DNA from: Alisma plantago-aquatica
Taxonomy: Eukaryota > Streptophyta > Magnoliopsida > Alismatales > Alismataceae
NCBI GenBank assembly: GCA_963693085.1
Contig: OY856409.1
Location: 1,620,047,211 to 1,620,111,210 of the forward strand
Direction: 5' to 3'
Length of the DNA: 64,000 bases
The notes beneath the pieces are model-generated. The model did not search any database. It was not told the DNA's origin and saw only the letters and a list, made by a program, of their open reading frames with translations. Of the stretch, positions 23,251 through 36,638 are shown piece by piece. The translations under genes were made by a program, and so were the position numbers. The first letter of the stretch is position 1. Each line of letters opens with the position of its first letter.

Positions 23251-23980
23251 GCAGAGCAATTTGGTAAATGGCCACTAGGCAAAGATGATTCTCACAGTCA
23301 CCCTAGGATGAAGATAACAGATTAAGGTTTAGGGATAGATTCCCATAGAAAGATACAATGACCTAGAACGACTAAGAGTTTTCACCTTAGAAGAAATAGA
23401 GATGTCAGAGATAGATGTTTACCTATTCTAGGTCTCAAGTTTCAACCTAACCCTAGCTAATGAGGTTGCTTCTCCATTCTCAATGGTTATGGCCAACCAA
23501 TTGAGAATGAAAGAGGAATGTCATAAGCTCTAGACTTTGATGCATCTCTCATTTCTTACTAGTCCATGTGGTATGAGACACATGTATTAGTAAGTTAGTG
23601 AGAGGTAGCATGTCAGGATCTCACATCTCTAAGTATGTGTTTGGTCACCACATATCTAGAAATGTAGGAGGTACCTAGAAGACCTAAGATTATACAGTCC
23701 ACTACAACTAATGTAAGGATTTCATGACAAGGTTGAGGTAGATGCGCTATGTATAGAGCCAAGTTTAGTTTCAGAAATCCTAATTATGAGTTGAGAAGTA
23801 GACCAAGGTAATAGATAATGCTCACAAAAATATCTTGTGAGAATACATTACATAGTTCTTTTCATGCATAATTTGAACATATGTGTACCTTACAATAAAT
23901 GAAGAGGTAAGCAGAACCCTAAGGTGGGTAGTAGCCTAGAGAAATTTCGAGGATGAAATTTATTTTATGGTCGGTAGAAT
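23251..23980 (+). other. Residual internal region of Del copy 1, with PPT
   Basis: Begins with the remainder of the primer site (CAGAGCAATTTGG) and a leader shared with 28202-28741. It then passes directly to the 3' end of the element: TTTCGAGGATGAAATT (23946-23961), the typical end of Del/Tekay pol, and a tract before the next LTR. Gag and pol (normally about 5 kb) are absent. Either this was a non-autonomous form or a large deletion removed them. Confidence 0.75.
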
Positions 23981-26900
23981 TGTAACATCCCCATTTTTAG
24001 GTACTTATTTGCAAAATTTCAAAATTTTATATCCTTTATGGTCACATGTTATAGTTAGGTCAATAATTAGTATTTTGGTTAATATTATGCCCTGATAAAT
24101 TTACCATTTATAGGAAACATGTACATGTGACGAATCCCAAAATTTGGAGTGCTAACTCTTTTTAAATAATTAGTTATGCAATATTTAAGCTTTAATTCAG
24201 TTTAATCATAATAATTAGTTCGGTGACCAAACTTGCAAACTAAGCACATAGGAATTTTCTAGCCCTTTTTCAATCAACTAGATAAAATTTGGGTTTCATC
24301 TGAGTTCGTTTCGTCAGGGAACCACCATTAACAAGATAATGGTTAATTTCTTTAGATAAATGCATTTTTCCCGAAATTATGTACTTTTGGGCTTTGTTTG
24401 GGCCGTAGGATCGGCACCCAGCATAGGCCCATCTGATCTCAGCCATCCGCAAGAGATAGGCTGTCTTCAACCTTCATCCGTCAAGAATAGATTTCCAGGT
24501 TGCAATCAAATTTGATTTTCTAGCAACTCGCTCAACCGTTTCGCAAACCATTTTTGCCTTTGACTTCGGGAGATCGTCCCGCATCTATTTAACCCCGGGT
24601 TAGCCCTGGGTTTTGGCTGATTGTGAAATGCCCAACTTTGCTATCATCTTCTTCCTCCTGTCACTACCTCCTCCTCACACCTCCGTTCTTTGATTGGGCG
24701 CGACTACACCATCTTCGGAACTTAAGGAGTCGATCTTGACCTTCAGTTGGGGCTGTAGAAGCCTGAGTCATCGGGTCCTATAGAACACGACACAACAACT
24801 ACATGGAGCTTCTCCGGAGAGCTCTTGTGGAGATGCACGGACTGACGAGAGGGACCGACGGAGCTTTCGAACGCCTGTTGTTCGTGTTTCTGTCCCTCAA
24901 ACCAACCAGAGGGCAGGTATATACCCTCTTCTTGCTATTTCATGTTCTTGAGCTAAGTACTCTGTTTTCTACCGGTTTTTAGCATCGCCGCTGCCTCGTT
25001 CCTGCGTTCACCCATGTGAGGTGTTTTTCAACTAGATATTGATCTCGCGTGGCCTCCAGTGTGTGTGTTCAGAGTATGTTAACATCATCTTGTACTTGTA
25101 AGTCATTGGTTTCCCTTCCCTATACCTCGGTGCTTGGGCACTGTGGGATGCAATCCCTACTCCTTGTCGGCCATGAGCCCTACCCAGGGCTCGATCGGGC
25201 CCGTCCATCCATATGCTCTTTCCATCATAGCCTCTTCCTGCTAGGTGATCGACCCTGAGGAATCGCAATGGCTAGGACATGTGTGCAAGCAGCCTTTTCT
25301 ACTCATCTCTCTTATATCCATGTGTATATATGTTTCTGTGATTACCGTGACTGCTACTACATATGTCGATCCTGAGTAATTACAACCTATTCGTGTGTGC
25401 GGCCACCCTGTACATCTGTGCAATGGCTAGTTTGATTAAGCGGAACTGATATATATGCTACAACTATATGATAAGGTATTGTGTAAGATACTGCTGCGAA
25501 TCCAGCACAGCCTTACCAATTGAAACCACTAATCTAGTGAGATCGGCCATCTATTCTAAGTGAAAACCAGTTGATGCTTCATAAGTCTAACCATAAGCAA
25601 TGACTACCTAGGTGGATACTAAAATAGTATATATATCGTTGGCTATGTATGTTCGCTAATGTCAAGGCTAAGATTGACTAATATAAAAGTTATCTTGTGA
25701 TTTTAACCTATCTCTCAAGTTTTGTCCAAACATTAATACTAAGGTACTATAATATTTCAATACACATGATGCTATATATAAGAATATAAAAGACACAATA
25801 AGCGTATACCTTGACGTAAGGAAAGTGCATGTGACCATAAACCAAAAGTACTCTAATGACCCTAATTATGTGCCCAAAAAGGGATATGTGATCTTATAAA
25901 ATCCATTGGGTTTTCAGGAGAACAATACATCCAGAGATTTGGGAGCAGAGTTAGGATTTTGGCTTACTACAGGTAAGAGGTCCATGCCCATGAATACTCA
26001 TGTTTTAAGTTCAGTATGTTTACATGTCTCCTAATAAGACTTTCATTATTTATATGGTTCAATGTTCTAAGCTTTTAATGCAATCAAGAATATTCTCGTA
26101 TCTCTATCATTATGTAAGTTCAGATACCCAAAATTCCAAATAGAGATATGTTCCTCAAAATAGGTGTGACTCATGGACCAAGTCCATGACAAAGTTAAAG
26201 AATCATGTTCTTATAATATTTCTTAGAAATGTTTAGAATTAATGAATAAAATTATAAGATAAGACATCCAAGTAATGTTAGCATACTTAGTTGGAGTTTG
26301 GGGACAGCTTTGTATTGAGAATTTAAGTACACATATGTTATTAGGATTTCTCATGTTTGTAGGCATAACTATGTATTAAGATTTCAAGTAGAAACATGCC
26401 ATTGAGATTTCATACATATGTAGAGATCTACGCACTAGATTCCTTATAATGAATAATATCTAGAAATCAAGTACAATGTAAGAATATGAATTTGAAAATA
26501 TTAAGACATGGTCCATTTTGCTAAATAAATGTACTTTTGGGGTCAAAATGTATTGTAAATTTAGTTATGATGATAATATAAATTATTATGTATTAAGTTA
26601 TGATTATGTTTCAAGATGAGATTTTATAAGATTCCTATCTTAAGGTTTAAGTTGTAAAAGGTAAGGTCATATGTAAATATTAAGATTCAGGATAAGATCA
26701 GATTTAATAAGGTCTTATAAAGGTTAAATCATCTTGTTAGAATTCATGATCATAAATACTTTATATTTAAGCTACTTTCATAAATTTGACTTAAAATGCT
26801 TTGTATACTTAGTATTTCTATATTCAAATTAGATTCTTTCTCCTAAGTATTTGAACTCATTTATCACATATCTATTGTCAAAAGTTAAGTAAGTCATTAT

Positions 26901-28198
26901 ATCCAATAAGAGTTTCATAATAAGGTTTATCTAGATAATAAGAATATCATATTTATATTTAGACTTAGACTACTCTTTGTGTGAGTAGCCAGATTATGAA
27001 TAAAGATACATGATAAGGGTATAGACCCAATCTCAATTATGGAGTAATTGAGATCCATATTCACATTTAGTTTTAGATTAAGTTGATCATTAAGATTCAG
27101 ATTCAGATTCAGAATTCAGTACATGCTCAATACTCAGTAATCAGTTTCAAATAAGTTCAATTATCAGTATTCAGTTTCATATAAGATAAGTTCAGATTCA
27201 GTATTCAGTAAAGCTATTAGTATTCAACTTTAGTTCAGATTAAGAATTAAGTAAGTTTAGACCTAATATAATTCAGTTGAAACCTTCACATAAGACATTA
27301 TATGATAAGTCCTCATTCAGTAGTCCCGGGACCCAGAGGCATATGTTGCCAACTCAGAGGCATTTGTTGCCAATTTAGAGGAGTGTTTACTCCAATTCAG
27401 AGGTGTTGCAGCACCAATTCAGGGCGTAGTCACGCCAATTCAGAGATACTTCAGTGTCATTCATAGGCATGTAGTGCCACTTCAGGGTACTTTAGTACCA
27501 ATTTAGGGCGTAGATATGCCAATTTAGGAGGACTTATTGTATAATGGGGGCCAGAGTTAGATAAAAATATTAAGCAAAAGATACCTTAGATTAGAGATGC
27601 CCATAATCTCATTCATAAGTATGATGAGAGAGAATCAGATAAGATAAGTATGACCCAAGCACTTTGGTGTAGGTCTTGAGATACATGTACCAGTACATGT
27701 CTCCAGAATAAGATAAGATATGAAGATAAAAATTCATATTGAGAAATGAAATACTTTATGTTTCATTTTACTCACAGTTTTATGTTAGTTCATGTTTATA
27801 ATATCCAATTTCAGATCTTTAGAAATATATATTTTAGAATACTCATGCCACTTACTCTAACGACTGTTTTTCCCAATGCATGGCTGGGGACGCGATGTCT
27901 GCAGGATTTGGAGCAGCTGCAGATCAAATGAACAAGTAAAGGTCTAGGAGATTTTCAAGCTTCTCTAGTGGGGTGCCATCTACCTAGATGATCCTGAGTA
28001 TTGACATCTTTTTATTATGAACTTATGCATAAACATGATGTAGTTTTATGTTGACAAAAAAGCTATGTACGAATCAATTTTACAGTTTTGTAAAGTGTTT
28101 CATTTAATTTTATTGCAATGGTTATCATGTTTGTGACACTCCCAGAAAAGAGAAAAAAATTGCTTCCACTCATGTGATATAAAAATCTGGGTGTTAAA
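23981..28198 (+). mobile_element. Del/Tekay-like LTR, copy 2 (complete)
   Basis: 4218 bp from TGTAACATCCCC to CTGGGTGTTAAA, whose ends form the short inverted repeat usual in Del/Tekay LTRs (one mismatch). It is followed by a primer site. A TATA-like CTATTTAACCCC near 24589 is conserved in all three copies. The second half is AT-rich with TCAG-rich runs (27090-27240). Confidence 0.88.
27338..27520. repeat. Nine 21-bp-spaced palindromes, Del LTR copy 2
   Basis: Counterpart of 22410-22592. Some units are better preserved here, e.g. GGCGTAGTCACGCC against GGCATAGTCACACC in copy 1. Confidence 0.9.
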
Positions 28199-28201
28199 TT
28201 A

Positions 28202-28213
28202 TGGTATCAGAGC
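28202..28213 (+). other. Primer-binding site of the Del element
   Basis: TGGTATCAGAGC, a perfect match to the common initiator tRNA-Met site, 3 bp after the LTR end. Confidence 0.85.
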
Positions 28214-28741
28214 AATTTGGTAAATGGCCACTAGGCAAAGATGATTCTCACAGTCACCCTAGGATGAAGATAAAAGATTAAGGTTTAGAGATAGATTCTC
28301 ATAGAAAGATACAATGACCTAGAATGACTAAGAGTTTTCACCTTAGAAGAAATAGAGATGTCAGAGATAGATGTTTACCTATTCTAGGTCTCAAGTTTCA
28401 ACCTAACCCTAGATAATGAGGTTGCTTCTCCATTCTAAATGGTTATGGCCAGCCAATTGAGAATGAAAGAGGAATGTCATAAGCTCTAGACTTTTATGCA
28501 TCTCTCATTTCTTACTAGTCCATGTGGTATGAGACACATGTATAAGTAGGTTAGTGAGAGGTAGCATGTCAGGATCTCACATCTCTAGGTATGTGCTTGA
28601 TCACCACATATCTAGAAATGTAGGAGGTACCTGGAAGACCTAAGATTATACACTCCACTACAACTAATGTAAGGAGTTCATGACAAGGTTGAGGTAGATG
28701 CCCTATGTATAGAGCCAAGTTTAGTTTCAGAAATCCTAATT
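28214..28741 (+). other. Leader remnant of Del copy 2
   Basis: Non-coding leader parallel to 23260-23785. It stops abruptly in AATCCTAATTA and is joined to an LTR that lacks its first bases, which marks a deletion junction. Confidence 0.75.
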
Positions 28742-29631
28742 AGGTACTTATTTGTAAAATTTCAAAATTTTATATCCTTTATGGTCACATGTTATAGTCA
28801 GGTCAATAATTAGTATTTTGGTTAATATTATACCCTGATAAATTTACCATTTATAGGAAACATATAAATGTGACGAACCCCAAAATTTGGAACACTAACT
28901 CTTTTTAAATAATTAGTTATGCAATATTTAAGATTTAATTCATTTTAATCATAATAATTAATTCGGTGACCAAACTTGCAAACTAAGCACATGGGAATTT
29001 TTTAGACCCTTTGGCGATCAACTGGATAAAATTTGGTTTTAATCTGAGTTCGTTTGGTTAGGGAACCACCATTAACAAGGTAATGGTTAATTTCTTTAGA
29101 TAAATGCCTTTTTCCCAAAATTGTGTTCTTTTGGGCTTTGTTTGGCCCGTAGGATCGGTTCCCAGTGTAGGCCCATCCGATCTCAGTCATCCGCAAGAGA
29201 CAGGTTGTCTTCAACCTTCATCCGTCAAGAAAAGATTTCTAGGTTGCAATCAAATTCGATTTTCTAGCAACTCGCTCAACCGTTTCGTGAACCGTTTTCG
29301 CATTTGACTTCGGGAGATCATCCCACATCTATTTAACCCCTGGTTAGCCCTGGGTTTTGACCGATTGCAAAATGCCCAACTTTTCTATCATCTTCTTCCT
29401 CCCGTCACCACCTCCTCCTCGCACCTCCGTTCTTTGATTGGGCACGGCTACACCATCTTCGGAACCTAAGGAGTCGATCCCAACCTTCAGTTGGGGCTGC
29501 AGAAGCCCGAGTCATTGGGTCCTATAGAACGTGACACAACAGCTATCTGGAGATTCTCTAGCGAGCTCTTTTGGACGTGCACAGACTGAAGAGAGGGACC
29601 GAGGGAGCTTTCGAACGCCTGTTGTTCGTGT
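28742..29631 (+). mobile_element. Del/Tekay-like LTR, copy 3 (both ends missing)
   Basis: Parallels the first 0.9 kb of copies 1 and 2, minus about 17 bp at the start. Homology stops after GCCTGTTGTTCGTGT at about 29631. Confidence 0.85.
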
Positions 29632-30566
29632 GTCACCTGACAACATCGATTGTCATCATCCACCTACTCCACTCTCACACTAACAAGTCGAGGCTATAAA
29701 GAAGGGGTTGATGACTTTCAATTCACCTTGGATAAACATTAAGGTGCGTTCAACTGCATGTCAGATGCTCTCATTTCCAAGTTGAAGAAACACTTTTGTG
29801 CACCACGGTTGTGTCTTCTTTTTTTGTGATTATGCCTATCTCTCTCTTTTTCCTTACTAAACTCGACATTGCTTCCATGAGTTGGTATTCCTTTCACTAT
29901 GGTGTGGGGAGTAGCCCTGCTAATTGATTTTTCTCTCTTTACCACAGATATTATTTTATATACCATTATATGTTTACAATCAATCGTTTTATACGTGTAC
30001 TCTTACATAATCATCAAGTTTACATATTCAATCATCGCTTTAGAGAACTTTAAACCTAGGATTTAGATGTTGATTGATTCTTATTAAACCCTTGATGATA
30101 ATTTTGGATATGTGTTTTCCAAGCCAGTGGATGTATGATCTCTAGGTAAGGCGACAGATAGCTTGGAGTGATATATGTTTGGGTTTTAATCCTAATAGAA
30201 ATAGGGGGATTTATCTGGTATCAACATATGTATTTTTATACTTATTATGATGTAGTGATAGAGTGAATGATAGGTAGAGGTGGTGAAACTCATTCCATTC
30301 TAGTTTTTCCATTCATTGATATGTACAACCTTGGTCCATCTCTTTTCACTATCTTAATATTAGTTTAATTAAAACAAATCCAATCTTGTGTTAGATACTA
30401 CTTCTGATTAGTTACTTTGATTGGATTCTTGTCCTTTGGGTTCAATCTTGAACTATAACATAATAAGATATGTGAGCTTGCGAGAATTCATTATTGTACG
30501 TAATCTAGGTAATAATCTAGGGACTTCTCCATAGGTGAATTTGCATGTGCTATAAAACACATCAAC
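29632..30566. other. Unassigned stretch before element T
   Basis: No recognisable coding sequence. A TATA-like GCTATAAAG is at 29694 and TGGTATCAACAT at 30216 resembles a tRNA-Met primer site in its first 8 bases. It could be the remains of T's 5' LTR, but it does not match the T 3' LTR candidate at 57821-58188. Confidence 0.35.
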
Positions 30567-33348
30567 TAGCAATAGCATGTCCAAGAACATAAATAAATTT
30601 CATATCCTTGCCAATCAACCAGGTTAATGAAGATGGTGATTGATGATAAAATATTGATGCTAACTCTTTTGAGATCATTTCCCGACAGTTGGGTGAAGCT
30701 TGTAGTGATAGTTAGTAATTTTTCACAAGAAAGTTTGATACTTTGTCAGGTGAAGAGAAGTTTTCTGGATAAAAGACTCGACGATGGGCCTCAAAATATA
30801 GTGGTCAGAATTGCAACTTCATTTTTAATAGGAGAATTGACCGAGTGAGAGATTATGACATATCTCAAAGCCATGGAGACTCCCAAGACCATGGGAAAGC
30901 CCATGGTATATCCAATTCAAAGAGTAGAGGGTACTTACATTGTAGAAAGTGGGGTCACATAAAAAAGGATTGCAAAACTGAAAAATATAACATGGGTCTA
31001 AAACTAAGGACAAGAAGGATGATGATAAGAACACTAAATCAACAATTTTGCATGATAGGAACAATGATTATGATGAGGTTTTGATAGTCAAGGAGCAGTG
31101 TCTACATGTTGATGAGGATGATTCTAAGTGTGTGGTGGATACTACTACTTGTTAATATGCTTCACCTAGTAATGAGTTCTTCATTACTTGTATGAAGGAA
31201 GACATCAGTAGGGTGAAGATGGGAAGTACCAAATTCTCTAGTTTTGTCAGGATTGAAGACATTTATCTTCAAATACATGTTGATTGCATAATCACTCTTA
31301 AAGATATTCATCCAATTTGTGATTTATGGTTGAGTTTGATAATGGGTTTTTTGTTTGATAGAGAAGGCTATCATATAAACTTTGGTAGAGGTAAATGTAA
31401 GATTATAAAGGGGTCTTCAATTTTTGTTTATGGTAAATTATGTGGCATATTGTACAAGACACGGTGAGAGTACTCAAAGATGCCATAAATACAGTCGTGG
31501 ATCACTAGGAAAATATATGGGACAAATGATTGGGGTACATGAGTGATAATCCCTTGTAGATTCTATCAAATAAGAGTTTTCTTTATGGATGATACACAAC
31601 TCTTAGTTCATTTGATTCATGTCATACATGAAAGCTTTAGTGAGTATTTCCAACTATTTGATTAATTGACTCCATTAGTTCCTTTTGGGATTCTAGATAC
31701 CTAACAAGGTATGGATAGGAAAGGATGCATTCTATACTTGTTCTCAAGGAAAAGTGGCAAAATGTACATGATAAAGTGATGCCATGTATCTTTCTTGGTT
31801 CTAGAGATCAAAAGTTTGGTGTAGGTTATGGTAACCATTGCAAAAGACTTTGATAAGACACAAAGATATGACATCGTATGAGAGTTGAAAAATTATAAAT
31901 CATTTTAGTGATGATGTATAGGTTGTGAGACCATGTGAAATTTCTTATGACTATGAGTTTTAGGATTTATTAGCTTCTTCACATGTCCAGTCTTCAGAAG
32001 ATGAAGAAGATAATAATAATCACATGAGTAGCTAAAGTAATAGCATATTGAGTGGTCATGTTCCATATGTGTAGGAATGAATTAGATTCACAATCAGAGA
32101 CTTATGGGTAGCGGAGAAATAGCATCATCAAGTAGAGTCCATGACGTTGTAGATGAGGAGATCTACCAAATTTCTTCATCCTTCATCGAGACATATGGAT
32201 TCACAAGATATTATGCTTATTGATCAGGGGATCCAAATACCTTTTAAAGGTGCAAACTTATATCAGTATAGAAGGACGGTATTAGGTGATGCAATATTAG
32301 ATGACTTCCTTGTACAATAATGACACCTATGAGCTTGACGTTCCTCCCAAGGGACAGAGAGTATTAAAAAGTAAGTGGGTCTATAGGTTGAAGAAATATG
32401 ACAACGGTAGGGACATCAGATACAAAGACAAATTTGTTGTCAATGGATTTAATCAAATACCAGGGGTGGATTTTGATGAGTTGTTTTCTTTTGTTTTGAA
32501 GATGACTTTTTTTAGATTAGTTCTAGACTTTTTGTTAGCCTAGATCTGAAGCTTCAGCAAATGGATGTAATAAAGCATTTCTTCATGATGACCTAGCATA
32601 AGACATCTACATGGAGAAGCCAAAAGTATTTTAGGTCAAGGGGAAAGAGCACTTGGTCTACAGATTGAAGAAGAGTTTGTAAGGGTTGAAATAGGCTCCC
32701 AAATACTGGTACACAAATTTTAATTCTTTCATACAAACAATGAGTGCCAGAATTGATGTGTAGATTCATATGTCTACATAAAGAGGATTCCTAATGACAA
32801 GTTCATTGTTCTATTATTCTATGTGGATGACATATTGATAGTGGATAGGATATCAAGTTGATAGGAAAATTGAAGAAAGAGTTCTTCCTTTGAGATGAAG
32901 GATTAGGGACCAACATAGAAGGTTCTAGGGATGCAAATTGTGCATGATCAGAAGTAGTGCGGGTTGTGATTGTCACAACAGAGTGATGTTGAAAGGATTC
33001 TTGAGTGATACAACCTAAGGAAATCTTAAGCAGTGAGTACTTCACTATCATGTCATTTTAATCTAAATAAGACGTCATGCCAGTCTACTGATGAGGAGGA
33101 GGTGCATATGGCCAAAATCCCCTATTCATGTATCATTGGGACTTAGATGTACACAATGGTGTGTGCTCATCTTAATATTGCTCATGCAATTGGCACTGTG
33201 AGAAGATTTCTCTCAAACCTAGGAAATATCATTAGATATTTATGAGTCCAAGAAGATATGCTTATTTTTTTATTTTGAACCAGCTCTGAAAGGCTTTGCT
33301 TATGCTAACATGGTAGGTGACATTGATCACAAGGAGTCTACCTCTAGG
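30567..33348 (+). pseudogene. Element T: Tork-type copia gag-pol, 5' part, broken
   Basis: Fragments in copia order. Late gag is at 30627-30790 (MVIDDKILMLTLLRSFPDSW) and a zinc-knuckle remnant near 30940-30975 (CRKWGHIKKDC, first Cys lost). The protease, with CVVDTTTC at about 31129, continues to 31467 with TLKDIHPICDLWLSLI. Integrase debris follows at 31480-32280. RT starts at 32301 (YELDVPPKGQRVLKSKWVYRL) and has YVDD at 32820-32831. RNase H begins at 33300 and stops at STSR, where the hAT element is inserted. The wording fits the Tork/Tnt1 lineage. It has many stops and frameshifts, and the N-terminal half of gag is missing. Confidence 0.85.
33341..33348. other. hAT target-site duplication, left copy
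   Basis: CCTCTAGG, repeated exactly at 57379-57386. Eight bases is the hAT duplication length. Confidence 0.9.
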
Positions 33349-33362
33349 TAGGGATGGCAATG

Positions 33363-35034
33363 AAAACCCACATACCATCACTCGGTCTGACCCACCTCGA
33401 TCCAGCCCACCAAACAAGTATATCCACATTGTGGGGTGGATGAGTGGTTTGAATGATAAACCTAACTACATCCTAATTTGGTGATCACTTTAGACTGTGA
33501 CACAGATAGTACCTCTTAGTATCCATGTTGTGATAGTTGTGACTATGAGAAACCCTATCGCCACTCAATAGGTCTATTGAATTCTCTCCACCACACCACT
33601 GCTTCCAACTAGATCTGGAGCCTCTCCGTTGTCTCAGAGTCATCATCAATGATTGATAAGAAAAGATAGCATACACTACAAGTAAGTATCTCTGTACCAT
33701 GAGATTCTTCCATTTCCCCCTTTTGTAGACATTGATCATATCATGTAAGAACCACAACATGTAGTTTGTCTCTTGTGGTGGGATAGTCATTGGTCTGGCC
33801 TCCTTCCTCCACCCTTTCTCCGATGGTGCATCCAAGTCCTGGATCCCCAGTGCCTATTGCATCTTGTTGATGGCACTATGTATCTTGTTGATTGCCTTAT
33901 TCCCTAGTAGTACTAGCAACCGTCTATCCTTGCTAGATAGACTACGGTCATCTCCACTCGCTTGCTACCAAGAAGCAATAGTTGCATGTGAACATTATTT
34001 GTATCTCGTTGTGTATTTTTTCCATTCTTCTTTGGGTTGAAAAAGGACACTGGATAGTGAGGAAGAGGCCAAGTCATGTGTGATTTTTCTTTATTGACCA
34101 GATGAGAGGAGTTTGATTGCATGAGCTTTCCATGTATTCCTCCTTTCTTCCTTCCTGCCAACTCCCCAACCAACTTCCTATGTACCCCTTTAACCTTCTT
34201 GCAAACTAGTGGTGGTGCAGACAGATAACAGAGGGGAGGAAGAATTGTTGAGCTTCCCTCCTATCTATTGTACTTACGACTGACTGACCACATCCGTCTA
34301 ACAAGTGTCCTCTTATCATTTTCTGATTGATCACAATTTTCAAGATTTTTTTTCAAATTGTCTATCCTACACACCTTATGTCTCAGTCTTCTTTTTCCTA
34401 ATAATACTTCATTTAGTGGTTGTTGAGACCTGATTTTCTTTGGATCGATGTGGTTCTCCTGCCCAGCTTTACCCTATTCAGGTGATTATCTAAAATAATC
34501 TAAATAAGACAATTTTTTGTTTTGGTTGAACAATCTAAATATCTAGACCAATATAATTTAAATATCTGACCAATCTGAATATCTAGAACAAATTAATCTA
34601 CAGAGGCAAGCATATGACCTCATATGTATTGTCTATGCCTTGGATTGATGTGGTCCATCTGCCTAGCATTTCCCTATTCAACAGATAATCTAGAAAATTA
34701 GTTGTGTGGTCATAACACAAATCTATTTGTCAATGTTTTATAAGTTTAACTTTAGAGTGATGTTTGTTGGTAGATAGATTTGTTGCTTCACTTTAGTAAA
34801 ATGTTAAGGATTCTTTTGTTAGAAATAACACATGTGTTGTTTATAATACATTGTTTTGCATATTCTATTTATGCATGTTTGGAATCTAATGACCATACAT
34901 GTCTTGATTACATTTTTAAATCTATTTGGTGATATATTTCCAGTCATGGAAACCCTTTCCAAAATAATCTAGGTCTCCAAAATCAAGTTCATACCATACT
35001 CAACATGTCACCTTACCTAGTGAAAGTATGGGTG
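33363..35034 (+). other. hAT 5' non-coding region
   Basis: Subterminal and upstream sequence of the transposon. No motif was recognised beyond the end repeat. Confidence 0.5.
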
Positions 35035-35905
35035 CTACATCACTTCCAACTAGAGTACATAGGAACATGATTTGGAACCATTGTAAGAGGAACAAGGTAA
35101 GGCATTGGAAGGTAGGTTGCATAATTGCTATAAAGTGTATGCAGCAAATCCCAAGCTTGGGACTTCTCATCTTCATGATCATTAGAATATGAGATGCCCA
35201 GTTTTGAATGGGGATGGTCTTAGAGAACAATGTGCATGAAAGAGGCATTAAACCAAGAAGATCATAGAAGAATTGTTATAGATATGATCCTTAATCATGA
35301 TTACCCATAGTACATGGTAGAACATATCAGATTTTGGAAAATGCTTAATGTTATTAAACCTTTTCACCATCATGAATGATATTAGGAAGATATATCATGG
35401 TGAGAAGAAAAGGCATTGGAGTACTTAGGGAGTTGTAATTCATGGGTTGTTTGACATCTGAATATATGGTCTTCAAATTATCAAATGATGGGCTATATGG
35501 TTGTCACTATAGACCATTTTCACTCCTCGTGGTCTTTATGGATACAAATATTGAGCTAATCTCCTCACTATCCTAAATGTTAGTTTAGTAAATAATAATC
35601 GATACATGCATGTTTATGTTTTCCTATGTTCCTTTCCCACACACAAGTGAAATGTTGTGAGAGGTTTCAATGAACTGCCTAATTGATTGGCACCTTGACA
35701 TTAAATTGTCAAGTATCACTCTCGACAATTGCTCCACAAATGAAAAGATGATTGAGTTGGTCAAAGATAAATTGTACCCAAACTCCACAATATTGTGTGG
35801 TATATTTTTGCATATGAGACCCACTACACATATATTGAACCTTTTTGTGAAAGAAGACTTAGCAGATTTCAATGATGGAATATAAGATACGAGATAGTAT
35901 TTGTA
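35035..35905 (+). pseudogene. hAT transposase, N-terminal part, broken
   Basis: Transposase cuts and rejoins the element ends. A BED-type zinc-finger remnant lies near 35060-35190 (WNHCKRNK, then after a 1-base shift NCYKVYAANPKLGTSHLHDH). Further fragments near 35480-35560 (MMGYMVVTIDHF) and an open stretch at 35670-35885 (LDIKLSSITLDNCSTNEKM, LHMRPTTHILNLFVKEDL) match the start of the RNase H-like catalytic domain. It ends where the coding sequence is interrupted by later insertions; the C-terminal half is 19 kb away. Confidence 0.82.
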
Positions 35906-36307
35906 ACGTAACAAAACCTAGCCTTTTGACTCCATAAACCCTGATCCTATGATTAGGAGGTTAGTATGCTTGGTTCCTTATATTTGACCAAACAAGGATG
36001 AAGATATACCTTAATTTATATAGTTAATGCATATAAATTGAGTAACTAAATGGTATCCGCCAACATACTTAGGCTCAAGAACAAATATAACACATTATGT
36101 GACATTATTTCTATCATCAACATTAAATATTAACATAATAACATGTATGTGTGTGACATGTAAGTAAGTTCATAAAATATGTCACATATGTTTCCTTTAA
36201 TAACCAATATTCACATAATGGATAATACATGTTTAAGAAAAAGTATAAAATACTTAATACATTAATTAGAATAAAACTTGGAGTTTTCATGACCATAAAT
36301 ATGAATA
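35906..36307. other. AT-rich segment between hAT coding part and element C
   Basis: No ORF of note. It could be hAT sequence or the edge of another insertion. The final GAATA (36303-36307) is the left target duplication of element C. Confidence 0.4.
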
Positions 36308-36638
36308 TGTTGACATAGAGGTTATACATTGCCTATATTTTGATAATGACTTAACCATTCCATTCATAGGTATCTAATATTTGTGTTTAAGATTGTTTGT
36401 AGGCATTAGGTACATGAAAAGGATTCAAAATCCAAAGCCCTAGAATGGGTCAAGTTCAAGTCAAAATAGCTACAAGTGTGCCTTTTGGGATTTCTATGTA
36501 AATGACCTTAGAACCTTTATGTAATCACTTGTAATGATGAATTGACTTGTAACTTAAGTGATAAAAATTGTTTGGGACAAAAATCCCCAAGTTTAATCAC
36601 TTTAGATGCAATTTAGAAAATTAATTTCAGGCACTTTG

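Noticed and set aside
29632..30215. 5' LTR of element T
   Set aside because: A TATA-like word and a weak primer-site match are present, but the sequence shows no similarity to the candidate T 3' LTR at 57821-58188. Left unassigned.
30216..30227. TGGTATCAACAT as a definite primer-binding site
   Set aside because: Only 8 bases match the tRNA-Met site and no LTR end could be fixed before it.
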